Assembly (NCBI RefSeq): GCF_000482385.1
Contig: NZ_KI519396.1
Coordinates: 44,398-108,397, forward strand
Length of the DNA stretch: 64,000 nucleotides
Direction: 5' to 3'
From: Nocardia sp. CNY236
GTDB lineage: Bacteria; Actinomycetota; Actinomycetes; Mycobacteriales; Mycobacteriaceae
Positions within the stretch are counted from its first letter, which is position 1. Each line of letters starts with the position of its first letter. Below are positions 15,960 through 25,252 of the stretch, in pieces. The translations under genes and the position numbers were made by a program. The notes beneath the pieces are model-generated. The model made no database searches. It saw only the letters and a program-made list of their open reading frames with translations, and was not told the DNA's origin.

Positions 15960-16847
15960 ATGACAAGCGTTGCGGAAAACGGTACGCGGTCGATCTTGCG
16001 TGCGGCCTGCGTAAGCGTCGGGATCGAGACCGGGAAGGCTGAGGTCGTGGGGCCGCGTACGGCGTACCGGCTGCACGACGGGATGGTGGCGCGAATCGGC
16101 GGACGCGGCCAGAAGCTGGCAGCCGGTCGTGAGGTGGCCCTCGCGCGTTGGCTGGACACGTGCGGTGTGTCTGCGACGCGTGTGGTCCCGAACATTCCGC
16201 AGCCGGTGATGGTGGACGGCTGCGCGGTGACGTTCTGGCAGGATCTGCCGCCGCATCACCCTGGAGCGCCCGGAGAGGTCGGACGGGCGCTGCGCCGTTT
16301 GCATCAGCTGCCGTTGCCCGGGTTCGAACTGCGCCGAATAGCACCTCTGGCTCGACTCGAGCGGGAGATAGCCTCGGCGCGCTCGGTCACCGAGGACGAC
16401 CGCCGGTGGCTTCAGGGGCACCTGGACGAGTTGCGAGGCCGCTGGAAAGTGTTGCCGCAGGGCATGCCGTGGTCGGTGATTCATGGCGGCGACTGGGACG
16501 ACGATGTCGTGGTTACCGATGACGGAGAAGTAATGCTGGCCGGCCTCGGGTGGACGGCGGTCGGGCCGCCGGAGTGGGACCTGGTCCACGCCGCCATCGA
16601 ATGCTGGACGGCCGCATCGATCGGCGCCGCACAGTACGCCGACTTCTGCAACGGGTATGGCTGCGACGTGACCCGCTGGGACGGCTTCTTCCTGCTGCGC
16701 GACATCCAGGAATTTCGGCTGACCCTGCAGGCATTGTCCGCGGCCGCGGACAACGAGGTGTTCCAGCGGCAGGCGGTGCGCCGCTTGGCCTACATTCGGG
16801 GCGATTCGGGCATGCGTCCGTGGCCCGGGTGGGCCGACCTCGATTAG
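15960..16847 (+). CDS. APH-fold phosphotransferase paralog lacking catalytic residues
   Basis: A 295-residue protein aligning over its full length with the intact phosphotransferase at 42163 (VARIG, AREVALARWL, LPQPVMVDGCAVTFWQ, PPEWDLVHAA). The catalytic loop has changed: HGDxxQGN becomes HGGDWDDD, so the catalytic Asp is Gly and the metal-binding Asn is Asp. The DLDK metal motif is replaced by LAGLGW. By established APH chemistry this protein should not transfer phosphate and may be a pseudokinase, for example a binding or regulatory protein. The frame is intact and codon use is normal, arguing against simple decay. Confidence 0.75.
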   Translation: MTSVAENGTRSILRAACVSVGIETGKAEVVGPRTAYRLHDGMVARIGGRGQKLAAGREVALARWLDTCGVSATRVVPNIPQPVMVDGCAVTFWQDLPPHHPGAPGEVGRALRRLHQLPLPGFELRRIAPLARLEREIASARSVTEDDRRWLQGHLDELRGRWKVLPQGMPWSVIHGGDWDDDVVVTDDGEVMLAGLGWTAVGPPEWDLVHAAIECWTAASIGAAQYADFCNGYGCDVTRWDGFFLLRDIQEFRLTLQALSAAADNEVFQRQAVRRLAYIRGDSGMRPWPGWADLD

Positions 16848-16929
16848 TACTGCTGCACCGGCGCGGCCGGCTCGTCGCCGGGCGGATGACGCTCACCGTC
16901 GGAGCCAGAGGAGGCGGCGATCGTGCGGA

Positions 16930-17433
16930 TCAATGGCGCGAGCGCAGCGCTTTTGCCAGCGGAGCAGTGGAGTTGACGAGCCCGAACAGTACCCGTTCGG
17001 CGATCGAATTCTGCGGCGGAAGGACGGAGATCTGCCTGGCAAGGTCGAGGCCGTTGACGATCGCGGTGTTCGACACGATCAGGCCATTGCGCACGACGAA
17101 CACGTCGGTGCCCAAGATATCGAGCCGTGTTCCGTTCGGCGCCATTCCGAGCAGCGCAGCGGTGCCGTCGAACCGGCCGCGCATCCGCCAATGGACCACG
17201 GCGCGATCGTCCTGGGCAGTGACCGACAGGATTTCCACTCCGAGGTCTGGGATCGCAGCATGGACATCACGGAAGTAGGCCACGATTTCGTCGGGTGCGC
17301 GCAACTGCGCTATGCCGACGAACTCGTCGAGGGCCCCTGGTTCCCAACAGGCCGTGACAGTGTCCCAGTCCTGATCGCCGATCGCTTCGACATAGCGCCG
17401 CGCGACCGAACCCGGGGCGTCGGGTGTTGTCAC
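16930..17433 (-). CDS. SnoaL-like / NTF2-fold protein
   Basis: A 167-residue protein of the SnoaL-like polyketide-cyclase/NTF2 fold: VARRYVEAIGDQDWDTVTAC at the start, then YFRDVHAAIPDLGVEIL, VVHWRMRGRFDG and VVRNGLIVSN, the usual cone-shaped barrel pattern. Members hydrate, cyclise or isomerise small substrates. The GTG at 17433 follows a strong AAGGAGTATGCA site; longer frames upstream are not conserved. It lies just downstream of a thioredoxin-like gene on the same strand and may share its transcript. Confidence 0.8.
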   Translation of the reverse strand: MTTPDAPGSVARRYVEAIGDQDWDTVTACWEPGALDEFVGIAQLRAPDEIVAYFRDVHAAIPDLGVEILSVTAQDDRAVVHWRMRGRFDGTAALLGMAPNGTRLDILGTDVFVVRNGLIVSNTAIVNGLDLARQISVLPPQNSIAERVLFGLVNSTAPLAKALRSRH

Positions 17434-17461
17434 TGCATACTCCTTCCCGCTGCGCGCAGGT

Positions 17462-18004
17462 TCAGTCGTCTCGCCACTTGATCGAGCAGCCCATGCTCGG
17501 CCGGTGTGGTTCCGGGACCGGCCGGCCCGCCATGACGGCTTCGATCGCGGTCCGCAGGTCACTGCCGGTCAATGGTTTGCCATTGCCTGGCGTCGATTCA
17601 TCGAAAGCGCCCCGGTAGGCCAATGCGAGTTCCGCATCGTAGAGGAAGAAATCCGGGGTGCATGCCGCGTTGAACGCTCGCCCGACGCTCTGGTCCTGGT
17701 CGACCAGATACGGAAATGTCCAGCCGGCTCGGATCGCCTGATCGCGCAGCCGCAACGGTGCGTCGTCTGGATAGGCGGTCGCGTCATTGGTGCAGATCGC
17801 CACAGTAGGCGGCGCCAACGAGTCGACCAGTTCGCCCAGAGCGGCCTCGATATGTTTGACATACGGACAGTGATTGCAGGCGAAGACGACCAGCAATGGT
17901 GCGCCCTCGAAGTCGGCGCGGGAATAGATTCGTTGATCGAGGTCGGGCAGTGAAAAGTCGGGTAGTGCGGTACCCAGAGGAACCATGAGAGAGGTTTGCG
18001 CCAT
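17462..18004 (-). CDS. Thioredoxin-fold redoxin (AhpC/TSA-like)
   Basis: A 180-residue protein with the peroxiredoxin-like layout: LPDFSLPDLDQRIYSRADFE, then LLVVFACNHCPYVKHI with a CxxC pair at ~residues 43-46, and TPDFFLYDAELALAYRGAFD with the conserved cis-Pro region. A final Cys is in SMGCSIKW. It should be a cytoplasmic thiol oxidoreductase or peroxidase. ATG 18004 has AAGGCACACC upstream. Same-strand spacing to the SnoaL-like gene is 28 bases. Confidence 0.85.
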   Translation of the reverse strand: MAQTSLMVPLGTALPDFSLPDLDQRIYSRADFEGAPLLVVFACNHCPYVKHIEAALGELVDSLAPPTVAICTNDATAYPDDAPLRLRDQAIRAGWTFPYLVDQDQSVGRAFNAACTPDFFLYDAELALAYRGAFDESTPGNGKPLTGSDLRTAIEAVMAGRPVPEPHRPSMGCSIKWRDD

Positions 18005-18829
18005 GGTGTGCCTTCCGTAGGGATCGAAGACGACAGCCGGAGCCTACCGCGAATCGTCCGATTCGTCGGAAATCTACCGAAAAACCGTCACTCGGCGTGG
18101 CGTCGGTTCTGTTCGAACCGATTCGGCGCCGAGATATTCATTGTGCAAGCCCCGCCGGGGCTCCGGTGCGGATCGTAATTCCATGCGATTTGTGTGGGCG
18201 GAATTCGGGCGCCTGAGCAGCTGCATCGTCGCGTTCACGACGTCATGGCGCAGTCCTGCGGCGGCGCTGTCGATGGTATTCACTGCGCCTACGACGACTC
18301 CAGGCGGAATGGCGGTCTCTGGCCTCGAAGGCTGCAACGACCGCAATATCGAATGGATGACGATATGGGAACTTTTTCTGCGTCGACGATCGAATGTAAC
18401 AAGATGGATTCGAAATCATTGGCGCAATTTCGTCCCTACCTTCCGATTGTTCTATCCGAAATCGTCCACGGTCGCCGGTCGGCCACTTCCGACAGCGGGT
18501 GCGGCTATGTCAGGGTGCACACCGTTGATCAGAACATCGAATGGTCTGGTCCAGAAAGCGACGGATACGATCGCTCTTCCATGCGGCGATCCCGATGCCG
18601 GACACGCTGCCCAACAGCCCCAGCCACCTCCCAGCGTTGCGGGTTCGGTTGGGGCGGGCGTGCTGCCGGACAAATCGCTCCACCATTGCCTCACGCGGCG
18701 CGGGTACACATTTTGTGCACCCGGATAGCAACAGTTGTGCAGATCACTCACGGCTGGCTGTACTCGTTACCGGTGACCTGGTTTGCAGTGCCACGTCGAT
18801 ATGTTCGGTGAAATCGGGGCGGCGCGGCA
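18005..18829. other. Long intergenic or degenerate stretch
   Basis: About 825 bases with reduced GC and no recognisable gene. Minus-strand frames with some protein-like text are 18074-18346 (IPPGVVVGAVNTIDSAAAGL) and a 58-codon frame from ATG 18686 (MVERFVRQHARP, then a short hydrophobic segment). Neither is recognised or has clear support. The region may hold decayed genes. Confidence 0.4.
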
Positions 18830-19576
18830 TTGTCGGTGGCCGGGGCTAGCGTCGGCGAGGTGCAGACTGTTGTCGCGGGCGGCTATCAGGAGCGACCGTC
18901 GCGGTATGACGGTGCAGTGTTGTGGACGAGAGTGGCGAGCGACAGCCGCCGTCCGACATCGCCTGTGTTGCCCGATGGTTGCATCGATCTGTTCTGGGCC
19001 ACCGGGCGGTTGATCGTCGCCGGACCGGCGACGCGGGCGTATCAGGCGTCGGAGCCGGAAGGCAGTCGGTATGTCGGTGTCCGATTCTCCCCTGGGACGG
19101 CCCCCGCGGTGCTCGGTGTCCCGGCACACGAATTGCGAGACCAGAGGGTCGATCTTGCGCAGCTGTGGCCTTCGTCGACAGTCCAGGCGCTGGCGGCTCG
19201 GCTCGCGGCCGCAGATGATCGGGTAGCGGTTCTCGAAGGTATCGTGCTGCGCCGTGCGGCGGGTGCCGGACCGATCGATCCTATGGTGCGGCGAGTGGTG
19301 ACCGCGCTGGAAGCGGGGCGGTCGGTGGGGGCGGCCGCCGAAGCGACCGGGCTCGGTGCACGGACCCTGCACCGGCGTTCCTTGGTCGCCTTCGGCTATG
19401 GCCCCAAGACCCTCGCGCGGGTGCTCCGTCTGCAACGCGCTGTGGCATCAGCGCGTCGCGGCGTGGCGTTCGCCGACATTGCGGCCCTGGACGGGTTCGC
19501 TGATCAGGCGCATTTGTCCAGGGAGGTGCGCGCCCTGGCCGGAATGTCATTGGCGGAGCTGCTCACGCGGTCCTAG
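18830..19576 (+). CDS. AraC-family transcriptional regulator
   Basis: A 248-residue regulator of the small AraC subgroup with an N-terminal DUF6597-like sensor (LPDGCIDLFWATGRLIVAGP, VGVRFSPGTAPAVLG) and a C-terminal AraC DNA-binding domain (AAAEATGLGARTLHRRSLVA, FADIAALDGFADQAHLSREV). The start is uncertain: TTG 18830 opens the frame, and GTG 18836 or GTG 18860 are possible. It is convergent with the VOC gene at 19651; in many actinomycetes this regulator type sits beside a VOC protein, so they may be functionally linked. Confidence 0.85.
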   Translation: MSVAGASVGEVQTVVAGGYQERPSRYDGAVLWTRVASDSRRPTSPVLPDGCIDLFWATGRLIVAGPATRAYQASEPEGSRYVGVRFSPGTAPAVLGVPAHELRDQRVDLAQLWPSSTVQALAARLAAADDRVAVLEGIVLRRAAGAGPIDPMVRRVVTALEAGRSVGAAAEATGLGARTLHRRSLVAFGYGPKTLARVLRLQRAVASARRGVAFADIAALDGFADQAHLSREVRALAGMSLAELLTRS

Positions 19577-19650
19577 AACATTTCACTCCAGCCCCTCGAG
19601 CAGTCGGCCGAGGGGGACCTCCGCGTGCTGGTGCTCCTCGGCCTGGCGAC

Positions 19651-20055
19651 TTAGGCGGGGGAGGTGGAGAGGACGGCATACAGGTCGACGCCCGTACCGT
19701 CCGGGTCGTGCACCGTTGCATAACGCTGCCCCCAGGGTGCGTCCCAGGGCTTCTTTTCTCCGTGGTAGCCGGCGTTCACCAGGTCGTTGTACACCGCGTC
19801 GACCTCTGTGGGATCGTCGCAGCGGAAGCCGACTCCGAGGCGGCTCGTGCCGACCGGCGGCGTCCATTCGGGCAGGAACGACTTGACCTCGGCTTCGGTG
19901 TCGAGTGCGAGTCGCACGCCGTTGGGCAGGGTGGCCTCGACGTGACCTGCTTGCTCGGCGTCTGGGGGAAACTCGAGCCCGAGACGGCGATAGAAGGCGA
20001 CGGAAGCAGCGATATCGGACACGACGATGCCGATGAAGTCGAGTTGTGGGGTCAT
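19651..20055 (-). CDS. VOC-family (glyoxalase-like) protein
   Basis: A 134-residue single-unit VOC protein: QLDFIGIVVSDIAASVAFYR at the start, GVGFRCDDPTEVDAVYND in the middle, and TVHDPDGTGVDLYAVL at the end, where a metal-ligand Glu is often found but Asp stands here. No catalytic assignment is possible. It faces the AraC gene tail to tail. Confidence 0.85.
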   Translation of the reverse strand: MTPQLDFIGIVVSDIAASVAFYRRLGLEFPPDAEQAGHVEATLPNGVRLALDTEAEVKSFLPEWTPPVGTSRLGVGFRCDDPTEVDAVYNDLVNAGYHGEKKPWDAPWGQRYATVHDPDGTGVDLYAVLSTSPA

Positions 20056-20108
20056 TTCGCCAGCCTAGATAGCCGCCGCGCAGCAGTCTTGAACGAAACG
20101 GACACCGC

Positions 20109-20522
20109 TCAGCGCGTCGGCGCGGGGACCAATTCGGCGATCAGATTCTCCACCAGAATCTGGATGTGGTCGCGGATGGAACGCACCAGCTCGAGACTCT
20201 GGTCGGCCGGGTCGGGCAGCACCCAGTCACGGTAGCTGATGCCCGGAAAGAACGGGCAGGCGTCGGCACATCCCATGGTTACGACGACATCTGAGATGCC
20301 GATCGCGTCGATGGTGAGCGGCTTGGGAGTGTTGCCGGAGATGTCGACGCCGACCTCGGTCATGGCTTCGACCACCGTCGCGTCCAGCGTTTCCGCGGGT
20401 GCGCTGCCCGCCGACCGTACGTCGAACCGGTCACCCGCGAGGGCGGTGAGAAACCCTGCGGCCATTTGTGAACGTCCCGCGTTGTGCACACAGACGAACA
20501 GCACACTGGGTTTGTGCGGCAT
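20109..20522 (-). CDS. arsC: Arsenate reductase, low-molecular-weight phosphatase type
   Basis: A 137-residue LMW-PTP-fold protein. The P-loop VCVHNAGRSQMAAGF (~residues 10-24) holds the nucleophile Cys and the Arg; GISDVVVTMGCADACPFFPG gives the second Cys pair and LPDPADQSLELVRSIRD the catalytic Asp region. This is the thioredoxin- or mycothiol-linked actinobacterial ArsC, reducing arsenate to arsenite for export. ATG 20522 has AAAGGCGCTCCT upstream. No arsenite transporter or ArsR is present beside it, so the rest of the pathway must be elsewhere. Confidence 0.9.
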   Translation of the reverse strand: MPHKPSVLFVCVHNAGRSQMAAGFLTALAGDRFDVRSAGSAPAETLDATVVEAMTEVGVDISGNTPKPLTIDAIGISDVVVTMGCADACPFFPGISYRDWVLPDPADQSLELVRSIRDHIQILVENLIAELVPAPTR

Positions 20523-20773
20523 AGGAGCGCCTTTCGATGAGCAGGTAGAGCGAGAGTGAGCCGGCCACCGGATCTGTCGATCGGTGTGTCGAGACCGAAA
20601 CGCTGTCGTAGCGTTCGAGATACGTATACCAGCGTGCCGTGCATCGGCGGCACGAGCCATGTGGTTACCACGCATGGGTGCTATCCGTTCGCCGCTCGCA
20701 GACTCGAAATCGTTCTCCCGCAGCCGTGGTGATCCTGGTGTCACGCCCGCCATGATCTCTATGCTTGGCGCAT

Positions 20774-21520
20774 ATGACCACTGAGTGGCGTCGTCGTCCC
20801 GGCCGGATCGGGGTGCTCACGGGTGCGGGTATCTCCACGGATTCGGGGATCCCCGACTTTCGGGGTCCTCGGGGGGTGTGGACGAAAGATCCTATCGCCG
20901 AGATGCTTTCGACCTACCAAAGCTATGTCAGCGACCCCGACCTGAGAGCGCGGGCGTGGTTGGCGCGCCGGGACAATCCAGCCTGGCAGGCAGCGCCCAA
21001 TGCAGCACACGTCGCGCTGGCGGATCTCGAACGCACCGGCCGGCCGGTGACCATCATCACGCAGAACATCGACCGCCTGCATCAACGCGCCGGGACTTCA
21101 CCGGAGCGAGTGATCGAGATCCACGGCAATATGTTCGACGTGGTCTGCATCGAATGCCAGTACCAGACCACGATGGTCGCCACGTTGGCGCGGGTGGCCG
21201 CTGGCGAACCCGATCCGCCATGCCCGGAGTGCGACGGCATTCTCAAATCCGCGACGGTGATGTTCGGGCAGCAATTGGACCGCCACACCATGGCGGAGGC
21301 CACCATGGTCGCCGAAAACAGTGACATCTTCATGGCCATCGGCACCTCGCTGCAGGTCGAACCCGCCGCGTCGATGTGCTCGATCGCCGTCCACGCCGGC
21401 GCCGATCTGGTCATCGTCAACGCCGAGCCGACGCCCTACGACAGCATGGCCACCGAGGTGATTCGCGATCCCATCGGTACCGCCGTGCCGCGTTTGGTTG
21501 CGGAGATCTCGTCGGCCTGA
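20774..21520 (+). CDS. Sir2-family NAD-dependent protein deacylase (sirtuin)
   Basis: A 248-residue sirtuin. GVLTGAGISTDSGIPDFRGP (NAD site, residues ~13-32), ITQNIDRLHQRAG (~95-107), catalytic His in EIHGNMFDVVC (~117), a zinc site CIEC and CPEC, and GTSLQVEPAA (~195) are all visible. It should deacylate Lys in proteins using NAD in the cytoplasm. ATG 20774 lies in CATATGACC; TTG 20765 is an in-frame alternative. A ten-codon frame starting at 20752 overlaps the start and could affect translation. Confidence 0.9.
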   Translation: MTTEWRRRPGRIGVLTGAGISTDSGIPDFRGPRGVWTKDPIAEMLSTYQSYVSDPDLRARAWLARRDNPAWQAAPNAAHVALADLERTGRPVTIITQNIDRLHQRAGTSPERVIEIHGNMFDVVCIECQYQTTMVATLARVAAGEPDPPCPECDGILKSATVMFGQQLDRHTMAEATMVAENSDIFMAIGTSLQVEPAASMCSIAVHAGADLVIVNAEPTPYDSMATEVIRDPIGTAVPRLVAEISSA

Positions 21521-21555
21521 TCGTGCCGACCGTTCGCCGGCGTGGGGGATTCGGT

Positions 21556-22854
21556 TCAGCCGACCGGACCGAGCACGCGATCGAGGTAGGCGTTGGCGAA
21601 GCGCCCCTTCGGGTCGAAACGACGGCGCACTTCGGCGAACCGATCCCATTCGGGGTAGCGGTCGCGCAGGGCGGCCGCAGTCTGGAAGTGGCGCTTGCCC
21701 CAGTGTGGGCGGCCGTGGTAACGGTCGAATACTGCTTCGCAGGCGCGGAAGTACGGTTCGAAGTCCATGCCGCGGTACTGGTGCACCGCGATGTAGCAGG
21801 TTTTGCGGTCGTGAGCCGGTGAGAGGAACGCATCGTCGGGCGCAGCCCATCGCACTTCGATGGGCATCAGTGTATCGAATCTGGTTGCCACTTCTTTGAT
21901 CTCGCGGATCGCATCGGCGGAGTGCTCACGAGGGATGGCGTACTCCATCTCGGTGAACCGGATCAGCCGGGGTGATGCGAAAACTCGGTAGGACCGGTCC
22001 ACTTGGCGGCGATAGCTGAGTATGGATGCCGCGCGCCGTTGCAGCGCGGGGATCAGGCGAGGCCGTCGTCGGCCCAGCCGGCACAACGTCTCGGCCAGAT
22101 AGTTGGACGCCACGATGTCGGCGAACCAGTCCACCACCTTGCCGCGTGGTTGCTCCGGCAGGGGCACGCGGTTGTTTCGTTTGGTCATCGCCAGACTGGT
22201 GTGGGCGAACATATAGAACTCGAAATGCTCGTTGCCGTCGATGAACGAATCCAGGTCGGCGAGCACATCGTCGATCGGAACCGGACGTTCGATGCCCTCC
22301 AGGACGAAGGAAGGCACCATCTGCACGGTGACGCCGGTGACGACCCCCAACGCGCCGAGGCTCACTCGCGCCGCCCGCCATCCATCGGGGTCTGTCTGCT
22401 CGTTCAGTTCGACTCGACTGCCGTCGGCCAGCATCAGCTCGACCGAATGCAGTGCGGCGGAGAGATTCTGCAACGACGCACCGGTGCCGTGCGTGCCGGT
22501 GGCGGTTGCGCCCGCCACGGTTTGAACGTCGATGTCCCCGAGGTTCGCGAAGGCGAGTCCGGACTCGTGCAGGGCGTTGCTCGCGGCATTCAAGGTGACG
22601 CCTGCTTCGACCCGTACCAAGCCGGATGCGCGGTCGATGTCGGTGACGCGGTTCAGCTTCGCCATATTCAGCAGCAGGCCGTCGGTGAGCACGGCTTCGG
22701 AAAACGAATGGCCCGCGCCAGCGACACGCACGGTTTGTCCGTTGGCTTCGGCGCTGGCGAGCAGCGTGGGCAGCTCTGCGATCGAATTCGGCGTCGCGCA
22801 GGCCGCAGGCTGGCATCGCTGATCGCCGGCCCAGTTCACCCACGAGTTGGTCAT
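21556..22854 (-). CDS. FAD-binding oxidoreductase, aldonolactone-oxidase type
   Basis: A 432-residue VAO-fold flavoenzyme related to L-gulonolactone and D-arabinono-lactone oxidases. FAD domain: VRVAGAGHSFSEAVLTDGLL (residues ~41-60) and GTHGTGASLQNLSAALHSVE (~118-137). The substrate domain contains HFEFYMFAHTSLAMTKRNN and ends with HWGKRHFQTAAALRDRYPEW and RRFDPKGRFANAYLDRVLG, the ALO signature. It should oxidise a sugar or sugar-lactone. ATG 22854 was chosen because the ~168 residues read upstream of it are antisense to the TetR gene and not conserved. Confidence 0.9.
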   Translation of the reverse strand: MTNSWVNWAGDQRCQPAACATPNSIAELPTLLASAEANGQTVRVAGAGHSFSEAVLTDGLLLNMAKLNRVTDIDRASGLVRVEAGVTLNAASNALHESGLAFANLGDIDVQTVAGATATGTHGTGASLQNLSAALHSVELMLADGSRVELNEQTDPDGWRAARVSLGALGVVTGVTVQMVPSFVLEGIERPVPIDDVLADLDSFIDGNEHFEFYMFAHTSLAMTKRNNRVPLPEQPRGKVVDWFADIVASNYLAETLCRLGRRRPRLIPALQRRAASILSYRRQVDRSYRVFASPRLIRFTEMEYAIPREHSADAIREIKEVATRFDTLMPIEVRWAAPDDAFLSPAHDRKTCYIAVHQYRGMDFEPYFRACEAVFDRYHGRPHWGKRHFQTAAALRDRYPEWDRFAEVRRRFDPKGRFANAYLDRVLGPVG

Positions 22855-22907
22855 GTGACCAACTTTACGGGAGCGCGTAGGTGGGGCGCTACCCGAGATT
22901 CGAGGCG

Positions 22908-23585
22908 CTACCGTCTTCGACTTGCGCAGGCGAGGTGGTGTTTGGCGCGTTCGACCTCGTCGTCGGTCAGCGGTGGGGTGCTGAGAGGTTGCCGAGGCAT
23001 GCATTGGGCGCGGATACCGTTGAGTGCGATGGCCATGTACCGCTGCCACGCGTCGGGGTTGACCGGCCGGGCGAAGTCGGCAACGCGGTCGACCATGTTC
23101 ACCAGCGCGAAGAAGTCCCCCGGTTCGACACCCTCGGCAAGCGCTCCCGCATCGCGCGCGCGGGTACAGATCGCGGTAACTGCGGCCTCGATTCGCTCGC
23201 GAACCCCGAGGCGATCGGCCTCGGTGTCTTCGAATTCGAGCATCACCTCGCTGAACCCACGGTCGGTGGCCATCCGGCGGCAGGCGTATTCGAAGAATTC
23301 CACCAGCCCCAGCCAGGGATCCGAGTGCTGGTAGGCGGTATCGGCTGCGTCGGCGCATTCGTTCAGGGTCTGGTGAAAGACCTCGACGATGAGTTCCTTC
23401 TTGTTCGTGAAGCGCCGGTAGACGGTGCCGACACCGACTCCCGCGTGGTCGGCCACGTCATCGAGAGTGATCTCGAGTCCGTGGTCGGCGAACAGTTCGC
23501 GCGCCGCGGCGATGATCCGCTGCTGATTTCGCGCGGCATCCGCCCGCAGGCGCCGAGGTGGTGAGGCGACAGTGGCGTTGTTCAC
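22908..23585 (-). CDS. TetR-family regulator of the adjacent MFS pump
   Basis: A 225-residue TetR repressor with HTH at TLDDVADHAGVGVGTVYRRF (residues ~40-59) and a SatD-like ligand domain. GTG 23585 with AGGGAT upstream. It is divergent from the MFS exporter at 23706, with a perfect 10-bp-arm palindrome between them, the standard arrangement for a drug-responsive repressor and its pump. Confidence 0.9.
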   Translation of the reverse strand: MNNATVASPPRRLRADAARNQQRIIAAARELFADHGLEITLDDVADHAGVGVGTVYRRFTNKKELIVEVFHQTLNECADAADTAYQHSDPWLGLVEFFEYACRRMATDRGFSEVMLEFEDTEADRLGVRERIEAAVTAICTRARDAGALAEGVEPGDFFALVNMVDRVADFARPVNPDAWQRYMAIALNGIRAQCMPRQPLSTPPLTDDEVERAKHHLACASRRR

Positions 23586-23652
23586 ATCCCTATTCTAGCA
23601 ACTTCCGGGGATTAACCGGAGGGGATGGCTCCGTTAGCGTGATAGCGTGCCA

Positions 23653-23677
23653 TAAGCGGAGAGAATTTCTCCGCTTA
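23653..23677. promoter_or_regulatory. Probable TetR operator for the MFS pump
   Basis: TAAGCGGAGA-GAATT-TCTCCGCTTA: perfect 10-bp arms around 5 bases, 29 bases upstream of the pump's ATG and ~70 bases from the divergent TetR start. The size and symmetry fit a TetR dimer site. Confidence 0.7.
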
Positions 23678-23705
23678 TTCATTTTCGATGAGGTGAAGGG
23701 GACAC

Positions 23706-25202
23706 ATGACAACCACGTTCGACGACGGAGCATCCGCCCCCGAACACACGGGGAGCGGTCGGCGTGGCTCACACGCATTGCGCTGGTGGGTGCTGGCCAC
23801 GCTGAGCGTCGCTCAATTGATGGTCGTGTTGGACGCGACCGTGGTGAACATCGCGTTGCCCGCAGCGCAGCGCGATCTCGGCTTCAGTGATGCCGACCGG
23901 TCCTGGGTGGTGACCGGGTATGCCTTGGCCTTCGGCAGCTTGTTGCTGATCGGTGGGCGTTTGAGTGACTTGTTCGGTAAACGGAGCGCTTTCGTCGTCG
24001 GTCTGATCGGCTTCGCTGTGGCTTCCGCCGTCGGTGGAGCCGCGACGAGCTTGGAGTTGCTGGTCGCGGCGCGTGTGGGGCAGGGTGTTTTCGCCGCGCT
24101 GCTGGCACCGGCTGCCTTGTCGCTACTGACCGTGACCTTCACCGAAACCTCCGAGAGGGCAAAAGCGTTCGGCCTGTTCGGTGCGGTTTCCGGCGCCGGC
24201 GCAGCTGTTGGTCTGCTGCTGGGCGGCATGCTCACCGAGTGGGCGTCATGGCGCTGGGTGATGTTCGTGAACCTGATCTTCGCGGGTGTCGCACTGGTGG
24301 GTGCGGTGTTGCTGCTGGCAAGGCACCAGAGCGGTGAGCGCCCCAAACTCGATTTCCCGGGCACCGTCGTGGCCACCGCGGGTTTGTTCGGCATCGTCTA
24401 TGGCTTCTCACACGCAGAATCGGATGGGTGGACCAATGGCGTCACCCTCGGCTTCCTGATCGGGGGCGCCGCGCTGTTGGCGCTGTTCATCTGGTTGGAG
24501 ACATGGATCGCCCATCCGCTGCTCCCGCTGCGGATCGTGTTCGACCGAATGCGCGGAACATCGTTCCTGACCCTGTTCATCATGGGCGTCGGAATGTTCG
24601 CGATGTTCTTGTTCCTCACCTACTACATGCAGTTGACCCTCGGCTATTCGCCTATCAAGACCGGCGTTGCGTTCATGCCGTTCGTCGTTGCGTTCGTGAT
24701 CTCCTCGACAACCGTCCCCCCGCTGCTGCCGAAGCTCGGTCCGAAGATCATGGTCAGCGGTGGCTTCCTGGTCGCAGCCGCAGGCATGGTCTGGCTGACC
24801 AGAATCGGTATGGACAGCGCATACCTCACCCATATCTTGCCCCCCGTGATTCTGCTGGGTCTCGGATTGGGCAGCGCGATGGTGATCGCGTTCCAAGGAT
24901 CGACCTCGAGCTTGAAGCACGAGGATGCCGGCGTGGCCTCGGCCTTGGTCAACACCAGCCAGCAGGTCGGTGGCTCCATCGGCATTGCACTGCTGAGCAC
25001 CATCGCTGCCTCCACAGCCAGCGACTACCTGGCCAACCGCACGCCGGAGCCCCAGACCATCGCGCAGTCCGTGATCGAGAGTCATATCGCCACGTTCTGG
25101 TGGTCAGCCGCGATTTTCGCAGCCGGCGGCATCGTCACCGCACTGCTGATGCCCAGCACAGCACCGGCTCCGGCCGAAGGCGAACCGGTACTTGCCCACT
25201 GA
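23706..25202 (+). CDS. MFS multidrug exporter, DHA2 (EmrB/QacA) family
   Basis: A 498-residue inner-membrane protein with 14 predicted transmembrane segments. Family motifs are visible: LMVVLDATVVNIALPAAQRD in TM1, GGRLSDLFGKRSAF (motif A, ~residues 80-93), and GAVSGAGAAVGLLLGGMLTE (motif C, an antiporter signature). It should export hydrophobic or cationic compounds against protons. AAGGGGACAC precedes ATG 23706. The divergent TetR and the palindrome between them suggest ligand-induced expression. Confidence 0.92.
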   Translation: MTTTFDDGASAPEHTGSGRRGSHALRWWVLATLSVAQLMVVLDATVVNIALPAAQRDLGFSDADRSWVVTGYALAFGSLLLIGGRLSDLFGKRSAFVVGLIGFAVASAVGGAATSLELLVAARVGQGVFAALLAPAALSLLTVTFTETSERAKAFGLFGAVSGAGAAVGLLLGGMLTEWASWRWVMFVNLIFAGVALVGAVLLLARHQSGERPKLDFPGTVVATAGLFGIVYGFSHAESDGWTNGVTLGFLIGGAALLALFIWLETWIAHPLLPLRIVFDRMRGTSFLTLFIMGVGMFAMFLFLTYYMQLTLGYSPIKTGVAFMPFVVAFVISSTTVPPLLPKLGPKIMVSGGFLVAAAGMVWLTRIGMDSAYLTHILPPVILLGLGLGSAMVIAFQGSTSSLKHEDAGVASALVNTSQQVGGSIGIALLSTIAASTASDYLANRTPEPQTIAQSVIESHIATFWWSAAIFAAGGIVTALLMPSTAPAPAEGEPVLAH

Positions 25203-25252
25203 TCTCGTGTGGTGTCGCGGCGCTGCCGACTCGGACTCCGAGACGATTCGAC

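Noticed and set aside
15883..15963. Regulatory leader peptide before the phosphotransferase paralog
   Set aside because: It overlaps the start as ATGA but has no ribosome site or attenuator structure that I can see.
20584..20784. Gene upstream of Sir2
   Set aside because: The frame is a shadow across the arsC upstream region; only its last ten codons overlap the sirtuin start.
22855..23358. 600-residue version of the FAD oxidase
   Set aside because: The extra N-terminal residues are Arg-rich antisense of the TetR gene; the flavoenzyme fold starts at MTNSWVN.
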